Origin: an uncultured Blautia sp.
GTDB lineage: Bacteria > Bacillota > Clostridia > Lachnospirales > Lachnospiraceae
Direction: 5' to 3'
DNA: 64,000 nt
Assembly: GCA_945864225.1 (NCBI GenBank)
Contig: CAMBAL010000002.1
Span: 38,338 to 102,337, forward strand
The position numbers and the translations under genes are program-made. The notes under the pieces were generated by a model. That model ran no database searches. It worked only from the letters and a program-made list of their open reading frames with translations, and was not told the DNA's origin. Of this stretch, positions 43,226-50,594 are shown in pieces; the stretch's first letter is position 1, and every line of letters starts with the position of its first letter.

Positions 43226-44563
43226 ATGAAAGAAAACAATCTGACAGAAGGAAGTATCCTGAAAAAATTACTGGTATTTGCGGTGCCGTTTCTGATTGCC
43301 AATGTGCTGCAGTCTCTGTACGGGGCAGTGGATCTGTTTGTGGTGGGCAGATATTGTACGGCAGAAAGTGTTGCAGCTGTTTCCACCGGTACGCAGGTGA
43401 CCCAGATTATTACCAGTCTCGTTACAGGACTGACACTTGGAAGTACAGTGATTATCGGACAGTTCAAGGGTCAGGGAAACGAAGCACGGGTGAAACAGAC
43501 GATCGGAACGACATTGACGGTTTTTGCGGGAGTTTCCCTGTTTCTGACGGTGGTGATGCTGGCTTTTGAGAGGCCGCTTCTGACGATTCTCAGAACACCG
43601 GAAGAGTCTTTTGGGCTGACAATGCAGTATGTGGCAGTGTGTCTGCTTGGAAATATTTTTATCTGCGGCTATAATGCCATCAGTGCGGTTCTGCGGGGAT
43701 ACGGGGATTCAGCAAGACCGATGATGTTTGTCGGAATCGCATGTGTGATCAATATTATTCTTGATTTTGTATTTGTGAAATATTGCGGGCTGAATGTGAC
43801 GGGAACAGCACTTGCCACGGTTCTCTCTCAGGGAGTCAGCATGTTTATCGCAGTGGCATATCTGAAAAAACACGATTTTCTTTTTGATTTCAAGCCTGCC
43901 AGCTTCCGGCCGGTCTGGAGCATCGTGAAAAAACTGGCTTATGTGGGGATTCCCATTTCGTTTCAGGAGCTGATGGTGCGTATCTCTTTTCTGTATCTGA
44001 TGGCAATGATGAACACCTGTGGGGTCTACGCTGCATCTGTGGTGGGAATCGGAAGCAAATATGATGTGTTTGCCATGCTGACTTCTACTTCCATGGCAAG
44101 TGCGCTTGCGGCTCTTACAGCGCAGAATATGGGAGCCGGCAAACCGGAGCGTGCCAGAAAATCCCTGTGGTACAGCCTGGGAATTGCGGTTGCGGTATCC
44201 TGTCTGTTCTGGGTGTGGGCTCAGGTAAACCCGCAGTCCATGATCGGGGTCTTTACCGGTGACAGCAATGTGATCGCAGCAGGTGTGCCGTTTTTCAGAT
44301 CCTGCAGTTACGATTATATTATGACAGCTCTTGTGTTTGTATTGAACGGGTATCTGAACGGACAACAGAAGACAGTCTGGACAATGGTGAGCTGTACCTT
44401 TGGTGCCGTGTGTCTGAGAATTCCCATGGTGTATTACTTTGCGAAATATTTCGGAAATGACCTGGGAATGCTGGGAAAAATTGCCCCTGTTGTTTCCGGG
44501 ATCATGGCATGTTATACTTTCGTATATGTATGTTACGAGGGAAGAAAACATGAAAAACAATGA
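43226..44563 (+). CDS. MATE-family multidrug/cation antiporter
   Basis: 445 residues with twelve membrane helices and the DinF/NorM-type MATE signatures ILKKLLVFAVPFLIANVLQS and GAVDLFVVGRY in helices 1-2, plus GYGDSARPMMFVG after helix 4. It exports drugs or metabolites in exchange for Na+ or H+. A MerR regulator starts inside its last 14 bases, so the two are coupled; such pairs usually give drug-induced export. AGGAGA precedes the ATG. Substrate cannot be predicted. Confidence 0.92.
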   Translation: MKENNLTEGSILKKLLVFAVPFLIANVLQSLYGAVDLFVVGRYCTAESVAAVSTGTQVTQIITSLVTGLTLGSTVIIGQFKGQGNEARVKQTIGTTLTVFAGVSLFLTVVMLAFERPLLTILRTPEESFGLTMQYVAVCLLGNIFICGYNAISAVLRGYGDSARPMMFVGIACVINIILDFVFVKYCGLNVTGTALATVLSQGVSMFIAVAYLKKHDFLFDFKPASFRPVWSIVKKLAYVGIPISFQELMVRISFLYLMAMMNTCGVYAASVVGIGSKYDVFAMLTSTSMASALAALTAQNMGAGKPERARKSLWYSLGIAVAVSCLFWVWAQVNPQSMIGVFTGDSNVIAAGVPFFRSCSYDYIMTALVFVLNGYLNGQQKTVWTMVSCTFGAVCLRIPMVYYFAKYFGNDLGMLGKIAPVVSGIMACYTFVYVCYEGRKHEKQ

Positions 44564-45386
44564 ATTATTTCAGATTGGTGAGGTTTCCAGACTGTTTCAT
44601 GTCAGTGTGAGTATTCTGCGTCATTACGATAAAATCGGTCTGCTGAAACCGGAATTTACAGATGAGGAGACCGGATACCGGTATTACAGTACCAGGCAGT
44701 TTGAATGTCTGAATACGATCCGGTACCTGCGGGCGTTGGATATGCCTCTGGAGCAGATCGCGGGATTTCTGGAGAACCGGGATACGGATCATATAAAAGA
44801 GCTGCTGCGCAGACAGAAAGATGAGGTACAGAGGCGGAAGCAGGAACTGGAGCTGATCGAAAAAAAGATTGACAACCGCCTGAATCAGCTGGAAGATGCT
44901 CTGGCTTCGGAACTGAATTTGATCCGGCTGGAAAACAAGCCGGCCAGACGGATTGCAACGGTGAAAGAAAAACTGATGCCGCGCAGTTACCTGGATCTGG
45001 AACGGAGCATCCGGCAGTTGGAAGCACAAGAGGAAAATACCGTGGTATTTCTGGGAAAGGTGGGAGTAGGACTTTTTGCGGAACATTTGCGCTGCAGGCA
45101 GTATCTGCCCTATGATCTGGTTTTTATCATTCTGGATGAGGAAGACCAGTTTCACGGGGAAACCACGCTGCTGGAAACGGAAACCTGTGTGACGCTGCGG
45201 TTTCAGGGAAGCCATGAACAGGCTGCACAGCATTATGAAAAGATGATGGATTACATAGATGCCCATGGATATGAAGTCCGGGGATTTTCCATGGAACTTA
45301 CCATGATCGACTATGGTCTGACAAATGATACATCGAAATTTGTGACGGAAATACAGATTCCGGTTGGGAAGAAGGAAAATGTGTGA
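44550..45386 (+). CDS. MerR-family regulator with effector-binding domain
   Basis: ATG 44550 (GAGGGAAG upstream) gives 278 residues starting MKNNELFQIGEVSRLFHVSV; an upstream in-frame ATG would add residues that are only the MATE gene read in another frame. Residues 5-75 are the MerR winged helix (RHYDKIGLLKPEFTDEETGY), about 80-125 a coiled-coil dimer helix, and 125-275 a BltR/BmrR-like GyrI effector domain. Overlap with the MATE gene by 14 bases points to control of that exporter by a bound drug-like ligand. Confidence 0.88.
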   Translation: MKNNELFQIGEVSRLFHVSVSILRHYDKIGLLKPEFTDEETGYRYYSTRQFECLNTIRYLRALDMPLEQIAGFLENRDTDHIKELLRRQKDEVQRRKQELELIEKKIDNRLNQLEDALASELNLIRLENKPARRIATVKEKLMPRSYLDLERSIRQLEAQEENTVVFLGKVGVGLFAEHLRCRQYLPYDLVFIILDEEDQFHGETTLLETETCVTLRFQGSHEQAAQHYEKMMDYIDAHGYEVRGFSMELTMIDYGLTNDTSKFVTEIQIPVGKKENV

Positions 45387-45474
45387 TATAATCATAATGA
45401 TAGGGCCAAAAGTCATGTTTTTTCATGCAAGCATGAAACACATGACCTTTTGACCCTTGTATCATAATCATGTC
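45383..45474. repeat. large palindromic element after merR
   Basis: The nested arms are GGGCCAAAAGTCATGT (45403-45418) with ACATGACCTTTTGACCC (45440-45456, one bulge), TTTCATGC with GCATGAAA at the tip, and outer ATGATA/TATCAT. A TGATATAAT extended -10-like box (45384-45392) sits at the left edge, inside the end of merR. It may serve as terminator, promoter or a non-autonomous mobile palindrome. Confidence 0.6.
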
Positions 45475-45570
45475 GTTCATATGGAAAAGGATGCTTGCGC
45501 AGATTTCACTTATTTGAAGTGAAAATGGATATGCAGGCAGAGCGGAATTATACAAAAAGGAGAGGATTGT

Positions 45571-46464
45571 TTGGAAATCATTCAGAATGCGGATGTTCAG
45601 GATATCAATGTAGATCAGGTAAAAGAAGAAGCCGGAAGAATTTATACGTATATTCAGGAACAGATGCCGTCGCTCATTGGATTTTGTGTGAGAGTGGTGA
45701 TGGCGATTATTCTGTTCCTGGTTGCGAGGAAGCTGATTGCATGGGTACTCAGAGTTTTGAAAAAATCACTGACGAATATGAATGTGGATAAAGGCGTTAT
45801 CCAGTTTGCCTGCTCTATCGCCAAACTGGTACTTTATCTTCTGGTGATCTTTAATATCGGTATCAGCCTGGGAATCAAAGAATCTTCGGTGGCTGCGCTT
45901 CTTGGAACAGCAGGTGTGACGGTCGGTCTTGCTTTGCAGGGCGGTCTTGCAAATGTGGCAGGGGGTGTGATGATTCTTTTGTTCAAACCGTTTCAGGTAG
46001 GGGATTATATCATACAGGACCAGGCAAACGGCTGTGAAGGAACTGTTTCCAAAATCGATATGTATTATACGACTCTGCTGTCTGTGGACAATAAGAATAT
46101 TGTAATACCGAACGGAACACTGGCGAACAGTACAGTTATCAATGTGACAGCGAGAAATCACCGCAGACTGGAGATCAAAGTCGGTATTTCCTATCAGTCA
46201 GATATTCATCAGGCACGCAATATTCTGGAAAAAATCCTTCTGGATGATCCGGATACCAAGACAGACAGTGAGATGGTGGTATTTGTGGATGAACTGGGAG
46301 AGAGTTCTGTGATCATGGGACTTCGTGTGTGGGTGGAAACAGAACAGTACTGGCCGGTGAAATGGAGACTGAACCAGAAAATCAAGGAAGAGTTTGATGC
46401 CCGGGGAATTGAGATTCCGTACAGGCAGATGGATGTTCACATTCATCATGAGGAAGAAAGGTAG
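45571..46464 (+). CDS. MscS-type mechanosensitive ion channel
   Basis: 297 residues, start TTG with AAAAGGAGAGG upstream. Three membrane helices occupy about 30-135; the pore helix is GVTVGLALQGGLANVAGGV, rich in Gly and Ala as in MscS TM3. The beta domain follows (FKPFQVGDYIIQDQANGCEG, then VIPNGTLANSTVINV), and an alpha/beta C-terminal domain. It opens on membrane tension during hypo-osmotic shock. MscL lies just downstream, so both osmotic safety valves are side by side, each apparently with its own promoter. Confidence 0.93.
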   Translation: MEIIQNADVQDINVDQVKEEAGRIYTYIQEQMPSLIGFCVRVVMAIILFLVARKLIAWVLRVLKKSLTNMNVDKGVIQFACSIAKLVLYLLVIFNIGISLGIKESSVAALLGTAGVTVGLALQGGLANVAGGVMILLFKPFQVGDYIIQDQANGCEGTVSKIDMYYTTLLSVDNKNIVIPNGTLANSTVINVTARNHRRLEIKVGISYQSDIHQARNILEKILLDDPDTKTDSEMVVFVDELGESSVIMGLRVWVETEQYWPVKWRLNQKIKEEFDARGIEIPYRQMDVHIHHEEER

Positions 46465-46501
46465 AAAGCTGGAAGTTACTGTTCACTGGTAATATCCGGA
46501 T

Positions 46502-46523
46502 AGTTTTTCCGTTTGGAAAAACT
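46502..46523. repeat. perfect hairpin between mscS and mscL
   Basis: AGTTTTTCC (46502-46510) and GGAAAAACT (46515-46523) form a 9-bp stem with a 4-base loop. It may end the mscS transcript, although no T-run follows. Confidence 0.45.
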
Positions 46524-46540
46524 GTACACGCCTGATAAAT

Positions 46541-46550
46541 TATGCTATAA
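46541..46550 (+). promoter_or_regulatory. extended -10 promoter of mscL
   Basis: TATGC followed by TATAAT (46545-46550) gives TGnTATAAT, a perfect extended -10 box with no clear -35. The leader to mscL is about 100 bases, with some self-complementarity (ACTGC/GCAGT at about 46580-46600). Confidence 0.55.
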
Positions 46551-46655
46551 TGACGTATCTTTATATCGGAAAGCGAAAGAACTGCGGATATACGGCAGTC
46601 CGGGCTGACCGTAAGAGAAAAATGAAAGAATCAGGAAAGGGTAGGAAAGCGTATT

Positions 46656-47051
46656 ATGAAGAAATTCATGGAAGAATTTAAGGCATTTGCTCTGAGAGGC
46701 AATGTCATGGATATGGCTGTCGGTGTTCTGATCGGTGGTGCATTTTCCGGAATTGTGACATCATTAACGGATAATTTTATCACACCGATTCTGAATTTTG
46801 TAACAGGACAGGCGGTATACAGCCTGAAGGATATTGCCGGATTCGGTTCGAACTTTCTGGCAGCGGTGGTGAATTTTATTATCATGGCATTCATTCTGTT
46901 CTGCCTGATGAGAGGAATCAACAAACTGATGTCCATCGGTAAGAAAGAAGAACCTGCAGAAGAAACTACGAAGGTATGTCCGTTCTGCAAAAGTGAGATA
47001 GCTATCGACGCGACCAGATGTCCGCATTGTACATCAGAACTGAAAGACTGA
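46656..47051 (+). CDS. mscL: large-conductance mechanosensitive channel with zinc-ribbon tail
   Basis: 131 residues. The N-terminal amphipathic helix and TM1 (FALRGNVMDMAVGVLIGGAF) and TM2 (FLAAVVNFIIMAFILFCLM) are typical of MscL. Unlike classical MscL, the C-terminus has a zinc-ribbon pattern, CPFC (108-111) and CPHC (122-125). The tail would sit in the cytoplasm under the pore, in place of or after the usual helical bundle. A terminator follows. The channel releases solutes at near-lytic tension. Confidence 0.93.
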   Translation: MKKFMEEFKAFALRGNVMDMAVGVLIGGAFSGIVTSLTDNFITPILNFVTGQAVYSLKDIAGFGSNFLAAVVNFIIMAFILFCLMRGINKLMSIGKKEEPAEETTKVCPFCKSEIAIDATRCPHCTSELKD

Positions 47052-47111
47052 TTAATTGTTACATAACAATCCCGGACAGAAGAGTTGAAACAGAATATTT
47101 GTGAAAAAAGA

Positions 47112-47155
47112 AACAGCGGCCGTATTTTAGGAAAGTTTACGGCTGCTGTTTTTTC
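47112..47155 (+). terminator. terminator of mscL
   Basis: AACAGCGGCCGT pairs with ACGGCTGCTGTT (one mismatch), followed by a T-run ending at 47155. Confidence 0.8.
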
Positions 47156-47166
47156 TATATGCTGGA

Positions 47167-47197
47167 TTGTAAACTTTATATAATAAAAGGTTGACAA
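47167..47197. promoter_or_regulatory. BirA operator upstream of bioY
   Basis: TTGTAAAC (47167-47174), 15 bases, GTTGACAA (47190-47197) matches the known Firmicutes biotin repressor site (TTGTAAAC-N14-16-GTTTACAA type) with one changed base. It covers the -35 box of the bioY promoter. A further half-site TTGTTAAC lies at 47218. Confidence 0.7.
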
Positions 47198-47219
47198 TGG
47201 AAAAACCATATGATAAATT
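47191..47219 (+). promoter_or_regulatory. bioY promoter
   Basis: TTGACA (47191-47196), 17 bases, TAAATT (47214-47219) with TG at 47211. The -35 lies inside the right half of the BirA site, so biotin-loaded BirA should block it. Confidence 0.65.
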
Positions 47220-47298
47220 GTTAACAGTTATTCGATAAAAAGCAGTTTTTCTGCAGAGAACGACTGCAAATGAGTGATACAAGAAGGAGGAGTTTACA

Positions 47299-47856
47299 AT
47301 GACAACAGCAGCAGCTTCAAGAAGCAAGACTTACGACATGGTATACATTGCAATTTTTGCCGTATTAATGGCAATCTGTTCCTGGATTTCCATTCCTATG
47401 ACCGTGCCGTTTACCTTACAGACATTCGGAGTATTTATTTCCGTTGGAATTCTGGGAGGAAAACGAGGAACCGTGGCCGTTCTGGTATATATTCTTCTGG
47501 GAGCCATCGGCGTTCCGGTGTTTGCCGGATTCAGCGGAGGATTCGGAGTTCTGCTGAATACCACAGGCGGATATATCATCGGATTTTTATTCTCTGCACT
47601 TGTGATGTGGGGAATAGAAAAGGTTTTTGGCAGAAAACCGGTTATGCAGATTCTTTCCATGCTCGTGGGGCTGATCGTGTGCTACGCAATCGGTACTGCA
47701 TGGTTTATGGTCGTTTATTCCAGAGCAAACGGAGCAGTAGGACTCGGTACTGTTCTGGGATGGTGCGTGATTCCATTTATTATCCCGGATCTGGTAAAAA
47801 TCGCACTGGCATTTGTCCTTTCTGCAAGACTTCGTCAGTATGTGCCGCGGGCCTGA
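47299..47856 (+). CDS. bioY: BioY biotin transporter substrate-binding subunit
   Basis: 185 residues with six membrane helices. The family blocks WISIPMTVPFTLQTFGVF and YILLGAIGVPVFAGFSGG are clear. BioY binds biotin as the S-component of an ECF transporter; the energising EcfAA'T module is encoded elsewhere. AAGGAGGAG precedes the ATG. The BirA operator over its promoter confirms the biotin role. It is followed 9 bases later by a DUF1284 gene, perhaps in the same transcript. Confidence 0.93.
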   Translation: MTTAAASRSKTYDMVYIAIFAVLMAICSWISIPMTVPFTLQTFGVFISVGILGGKRGTVAVLVYILLGAIGVPVFAGFSGGFGVLLNTTGGYIIGFLFSALVMWGIEKVFGRKPVMQILSMLVGLIVCYAIGTAWFMVVYSRANGAVGLGTVLGWCVIPFIIPDLVKIALAFVLSARLRQYVPRA

Positions 47857-47865
47857 GGAATTGCT

Positions 47866-48309
47866 GTGAACGAAATGAACAGGAATTTTGAAAGTACTTT
47901 GAACCGGGCAGACAACTATGCGGTGCCGCTGCGGCCTCATCACGGGATGTGTCTTGCCTATTTCAAAGGATATGGGTATAGTGACGATTTTCAAAAGCAT
48001 ATGGGAGAAATGCTGGAATTTCTGGTAAAGAATATTCCGGTAAAACTGAGTTTGGAGGTGGATGAAATCTGCTCTGCCTGTCCGAACAACCAGAATCATC
48101 ACTGCAAAGATGCACAGTGTGTGAAAAGATTTGACAAAGGAGTGCTGGAACTGTGCGGACTGGAAGAGGGAAGGGAACTTCTGTTTCTGGATTTTGTAAA
48201 GATCGTGCAGGATAAGGTTCTTGCCCCCGGGAGACGTCCGCAGATCTGTGGAAACTGTCAGTGGAACGAAATCTGCAGTGCAGAAAACAGCAGATGGGAA
48301 GCCCTCTGA
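47866..48309 (+). CDS. DUF1284 cysteine-rich protein
   Basis: 147 residues starting with GTG 9 bases after bioY. PLRPHHGMCLAYFKGYGYSD is the hallmark of DUF1284. Cysteines are arranged as CSAC, HHCKDAQC and CGNCQWNEIC, which could bind a metal or iron-sulfur cluster. It is cytoplasmic and has no assigned function. The GTG start has only a modest ribosome binding site (GAGGAA), and an in-frame ATG exists four codons downstream. Whether it shares biotin control is open. Confidence 0.8.
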   Translation: MNEMNRNFESTLNRADNYAVPLRPHHGMCLAYFKGYGYSDDFQKHMGEMLEFLVKNIPVKLSLEVDEICSACPNNQNHHCKDAQCVKRFDKGVLELCGLEEGRELLFLDFVKIVQDKVLAPGRRPQICGNCQWNEICSAENSRWEAL

Positions 48310-48372
48310 TTGCAGCAGGTTTGGAGAATAACATCACCGGATCGCTGTATGTCTGATCTGCGCAGAGTCAAA

Positions 48373-49239
48373 TCATTGCATGAAGCAGTCTTTATACTCT
48401 TTCGGTGACATGCCGTATTCTTTTTTGAACGCACGGAAAAAACTGGAATAATCTTTAAAACCGCACATAAGATACGCTTCGCTGATACTGGTGTGACCCA
48501 AGATGGCGTCACGGCAGACAGCGAGGCGTTTTTTTATAATATACTGGTGGATGGACATGCCGATATTTTCTTTAAAAATATGTGCGATGTGATATTTGCT
48601 GACATAGAATTCCCTGGCCAGACATTCCAGAGAGAGCTCTTCATCCAGATGTTCTTCAATATAGATGCAGAGATTCTGATAAAGAGAGCGCTCTTCTTCA
48701 AATTCCAGGGGATGATTCTGCTCGTAGACAACACGGTTCAGATGCAGGATCAGATCATCCACACAGAGAGGAATCTGTGAATGGCGGCCAAAACGGTCAG
48801 ATTTCATTTCCTCGATCAGACGGATCACCTTGGACTGAATGATATTAAAAGCAATTCTGTCATTATGAAACAGATATTTTTTGGATGTCTGGACATACTG
48901 CATCATATAGACATAATCAGGAGAAAGTTCCAGAAGATGATTGCAGTATTCCTGACTGATCCAGAAAACGAATCTCCGGTAGGGAATGGTAAGATTGTGA
49001 ATGACAGCTCTGTGCCGCACATTGGGAGGAATCAGGATGACATCCCCGCAGGTCAGGGGAAGCTGTTCGTTTTCAATTTGTATACTTACATTGCCTTCCA
49101 GAAAAAAATAAAATTCATAGTAGTCGTGTGCATGGGTAGTTACTTTGATGGGAGCAGTGTCACTGTAGTAGTAGATCTCAAAATCCCTGGAGAGCATATA
49201 CTGGCGTGTACTGAACTGGGTCTGCAGTCTTTTTTTCAT
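48373..49239 (-). CDS. AraC-family regulator with cupin sensor
   Basis: 288 residues. The N-terminal cupin-like domain (about 30-110: HAHDYYEFYFFLEGNVSIQ, LIPPNVRHRAVI) senses a small ligand, and the C-terminal AraC domain (about 185-285) has two helix-turn-helices (LECLAREFYVSKYHIAHIF, ISEAYLMCGFKDYSSFFRAF). It is divergent from uxuA-uxuB and likely controls them in response to a hexuronate or related sugar. Start ATG has AGGAGGAG on the minus strand. Confidence 0.88.
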   Translation of the reverse strand: MKKRLQTQFSTRQYMLSRDFEIYYYSDTAPIKVTTHAHDYYEFYFFLEGNVSIQIENEQLPLTCGDVILIPPNVRHRAVIHNLTIPYRRFVFWISQEYCNHLLELSPDYVYMMQYVQTSKKYLFHNDRIAFNIIQSKVIRLIEEMKSDRFGRHSQIPLCVDDLILHLNRVVYEQNHPLEFEEERSLYQNLCIYIEEHLDEELSLECLAREFYVSKYHIAHIFKENIGMSIHQYIIKKRLAVCRDAILGHTSISEAYLMCGFKDYSSFFRAFKKEYGMSPKEYKDCFMQ

Positions 49240-49288
49240 GGATTTTCTCCTCCTGTAAACAGAAATGTCTGCTGTTCAGATATTGTAG

Positions 49289-49326
49289 ATTACAGGAAAG
49301 TGCTTTGCATTTTCCTGTGATATAAT
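49289..49326. repeat. GCTTTGC hairpin with extended -10 box
   Basis: ATTACAGGAAA and TTTCCTGTGAT (one G-T pair) flank GTGCTTTGCAT. The right arm runs into TGATATAAT (49318-49326), a perfect extended -10 box facing uxuA. Sequence and shape closely match the element at 4085. Confidence 0.6.
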
Positions 49327-49445
49327 AAAGAAACATGATGGATTGCCATTCATTTGCCGGCGTACTATTGTTAGAATATCATAAAATCGCAATTTTTACA
49401 ATGTGTACAACAATTCCGTCAATGGAATTTTCAGAGAGATTGTCC

Positions 49446-49451
49446 TATAAT
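49446..49451 (+). promoter_or_regulatory. -10 box near uxuA
   Basis: TATAAT about 70 bases before the uxuA start; no convincing -35 at proper spacing, consistent with activation by the divergent AraC protein. Confidence 0.35.
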
Positions 49452-49523
49452 CAAATCATCAAAAAAATGCTGACATAAAGAGACAGGGAAAAACAGGCAT
49501 ACAAAAAGGAGAGGTAAACAATT

Positions 49524-50594
49524 ATGGAAATGACATTAAGATGGTATGGTTCCAAATTTGACACAGTTACACTGGAGCAGATCCGCCAGATTCCGGGAGT
49601 TACAGGCGTCATCACAACGTTGTACGATACAGCACCGGGTGAAGTATGGAGCCGTGAGAGAATCCGCGCAATGAAGGAAGAGGTAGAGGCCGCAGGTCTT
49701 CATGTGGCAGGAATTGAAAGTGTCAATGTTCATGATGCCATCAAAACAGGTGCAGCAGACAGAGATGTGTATATTGCAAATTACATCGAAACTCTGGAAA
49801 ACCTTGGAAAAGAAGATATTCATCTGGTATGCTACAATTTTATGCCGGTATTTGACTGGACAAGAACAGAACTGGCACGTGTGAGACCGGACGGTTCCAC
49901 TGTTCTGGCATACACGCAGGAAGCAGTCGATGCACTTGATCCGGAAAAAATGTTTGATTCTATCGCAGGAGATATGAATGGTACCGTAATGCCGGGATGG
50001 GAACCGGAGCGTATGGAACATGTCAAAGAGCTTTTTGCCATGTACAAAGATATTGATGATGAGAAATTATTTGAAAATCTGAAATATTTCCTGGAAAAGA
50101 TTATGCCGGTATGTGACAAATATGATATTAATATGGCAATCCACCCGGATGATCCGGCATGGAGCGTATTCGGACTTCCGCGTATTATCATTAATAAGAA
50201 AAATATCCTGCGCATGATGCAGATGGTAGATAACCCGCATAATGGTGTGACATTCTGTTCCGGTTCTTACGGAACCAATCTGGAGAATGATCTTCCCGAC
50301 ATGATCCGTTCCCTGAAAGGAAGAGTTCATTTTGCCCATGTGCGCAACCTGAAATTCCATTCTCCGACAAACTTTGAAGAAGCAGCACATCTTTCTTCTG
50401 ACGGCACATTTGATATGTATGAAATTATGAAGGCTCTTTATGATATCGGATTTGACGGACCGATCCGTCCTGACCACGGACGTATGATCTGGGGCGAAGT
50501 TGCCATGCCGGGATATGGCCTTTACGACAGAGCTCTGGGCGCAACTTATCTGAACGGACTCTGGGAAGCAATTGAGAAAGGAGCAGCAAAATGA
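49524..50594 (+). CDS. uxuA: mannonate dehydratase
   Basis: 356 residues, the usual UxuA length, in a TIM-barrel fold. MTLRWYGSKFDTVTLEQIRQ is the family start, and NMAIHPDDPAWSVFGLPRI, FCSGSYGT, and RPDHGRMIWGE carry the metal-binding His/Cys/Asp residues. It converts D-mannonate to 2-keto-3-deoxy-D-gluconate in hexuronate breakdown. GAGAGG precedes the ATG. It overlaps the next gene by ATGA, so the two steps are made together. Confidence 0.95.
   Translation: MEMTLRWYGSKFDTVTLEQIRQIPGVTGVITTLYDTAPGEVWSRERIRAMKEEVEAAGLHVAGIESVNVHDAIKTGAADRDVYIANYIETLENLGKEDIHLVCYNFMPVFDWTRTELARVRPDGSTVLAYTQEAVDALDPEKMFDSIAGDMNGTVMPGWEPERMEHVKELFAMYKDIDDEKLFENLKYFLEKIMPVCDKYDINMAIHPDDPAWSVFGLPRIIINKKNILRMMQMVDNPHNGVTFCSGSYGTNLENDLPDMIRSLKGRVHFAHVRNLKFHSPTNFEEAAHLSSDGTFDMYEIMKALYDIGFDGPIRPDHGRMIWGEVAMPGYGLYDRALGATYLNGLWEAIEKGAAK

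Noticed and set aside
44439-44549. Longer MerR start inside the MATE gene
   Set aside because: The added residues are an out-of-frame copy of MATE coding sequence; the MerR fold begins at 44550.
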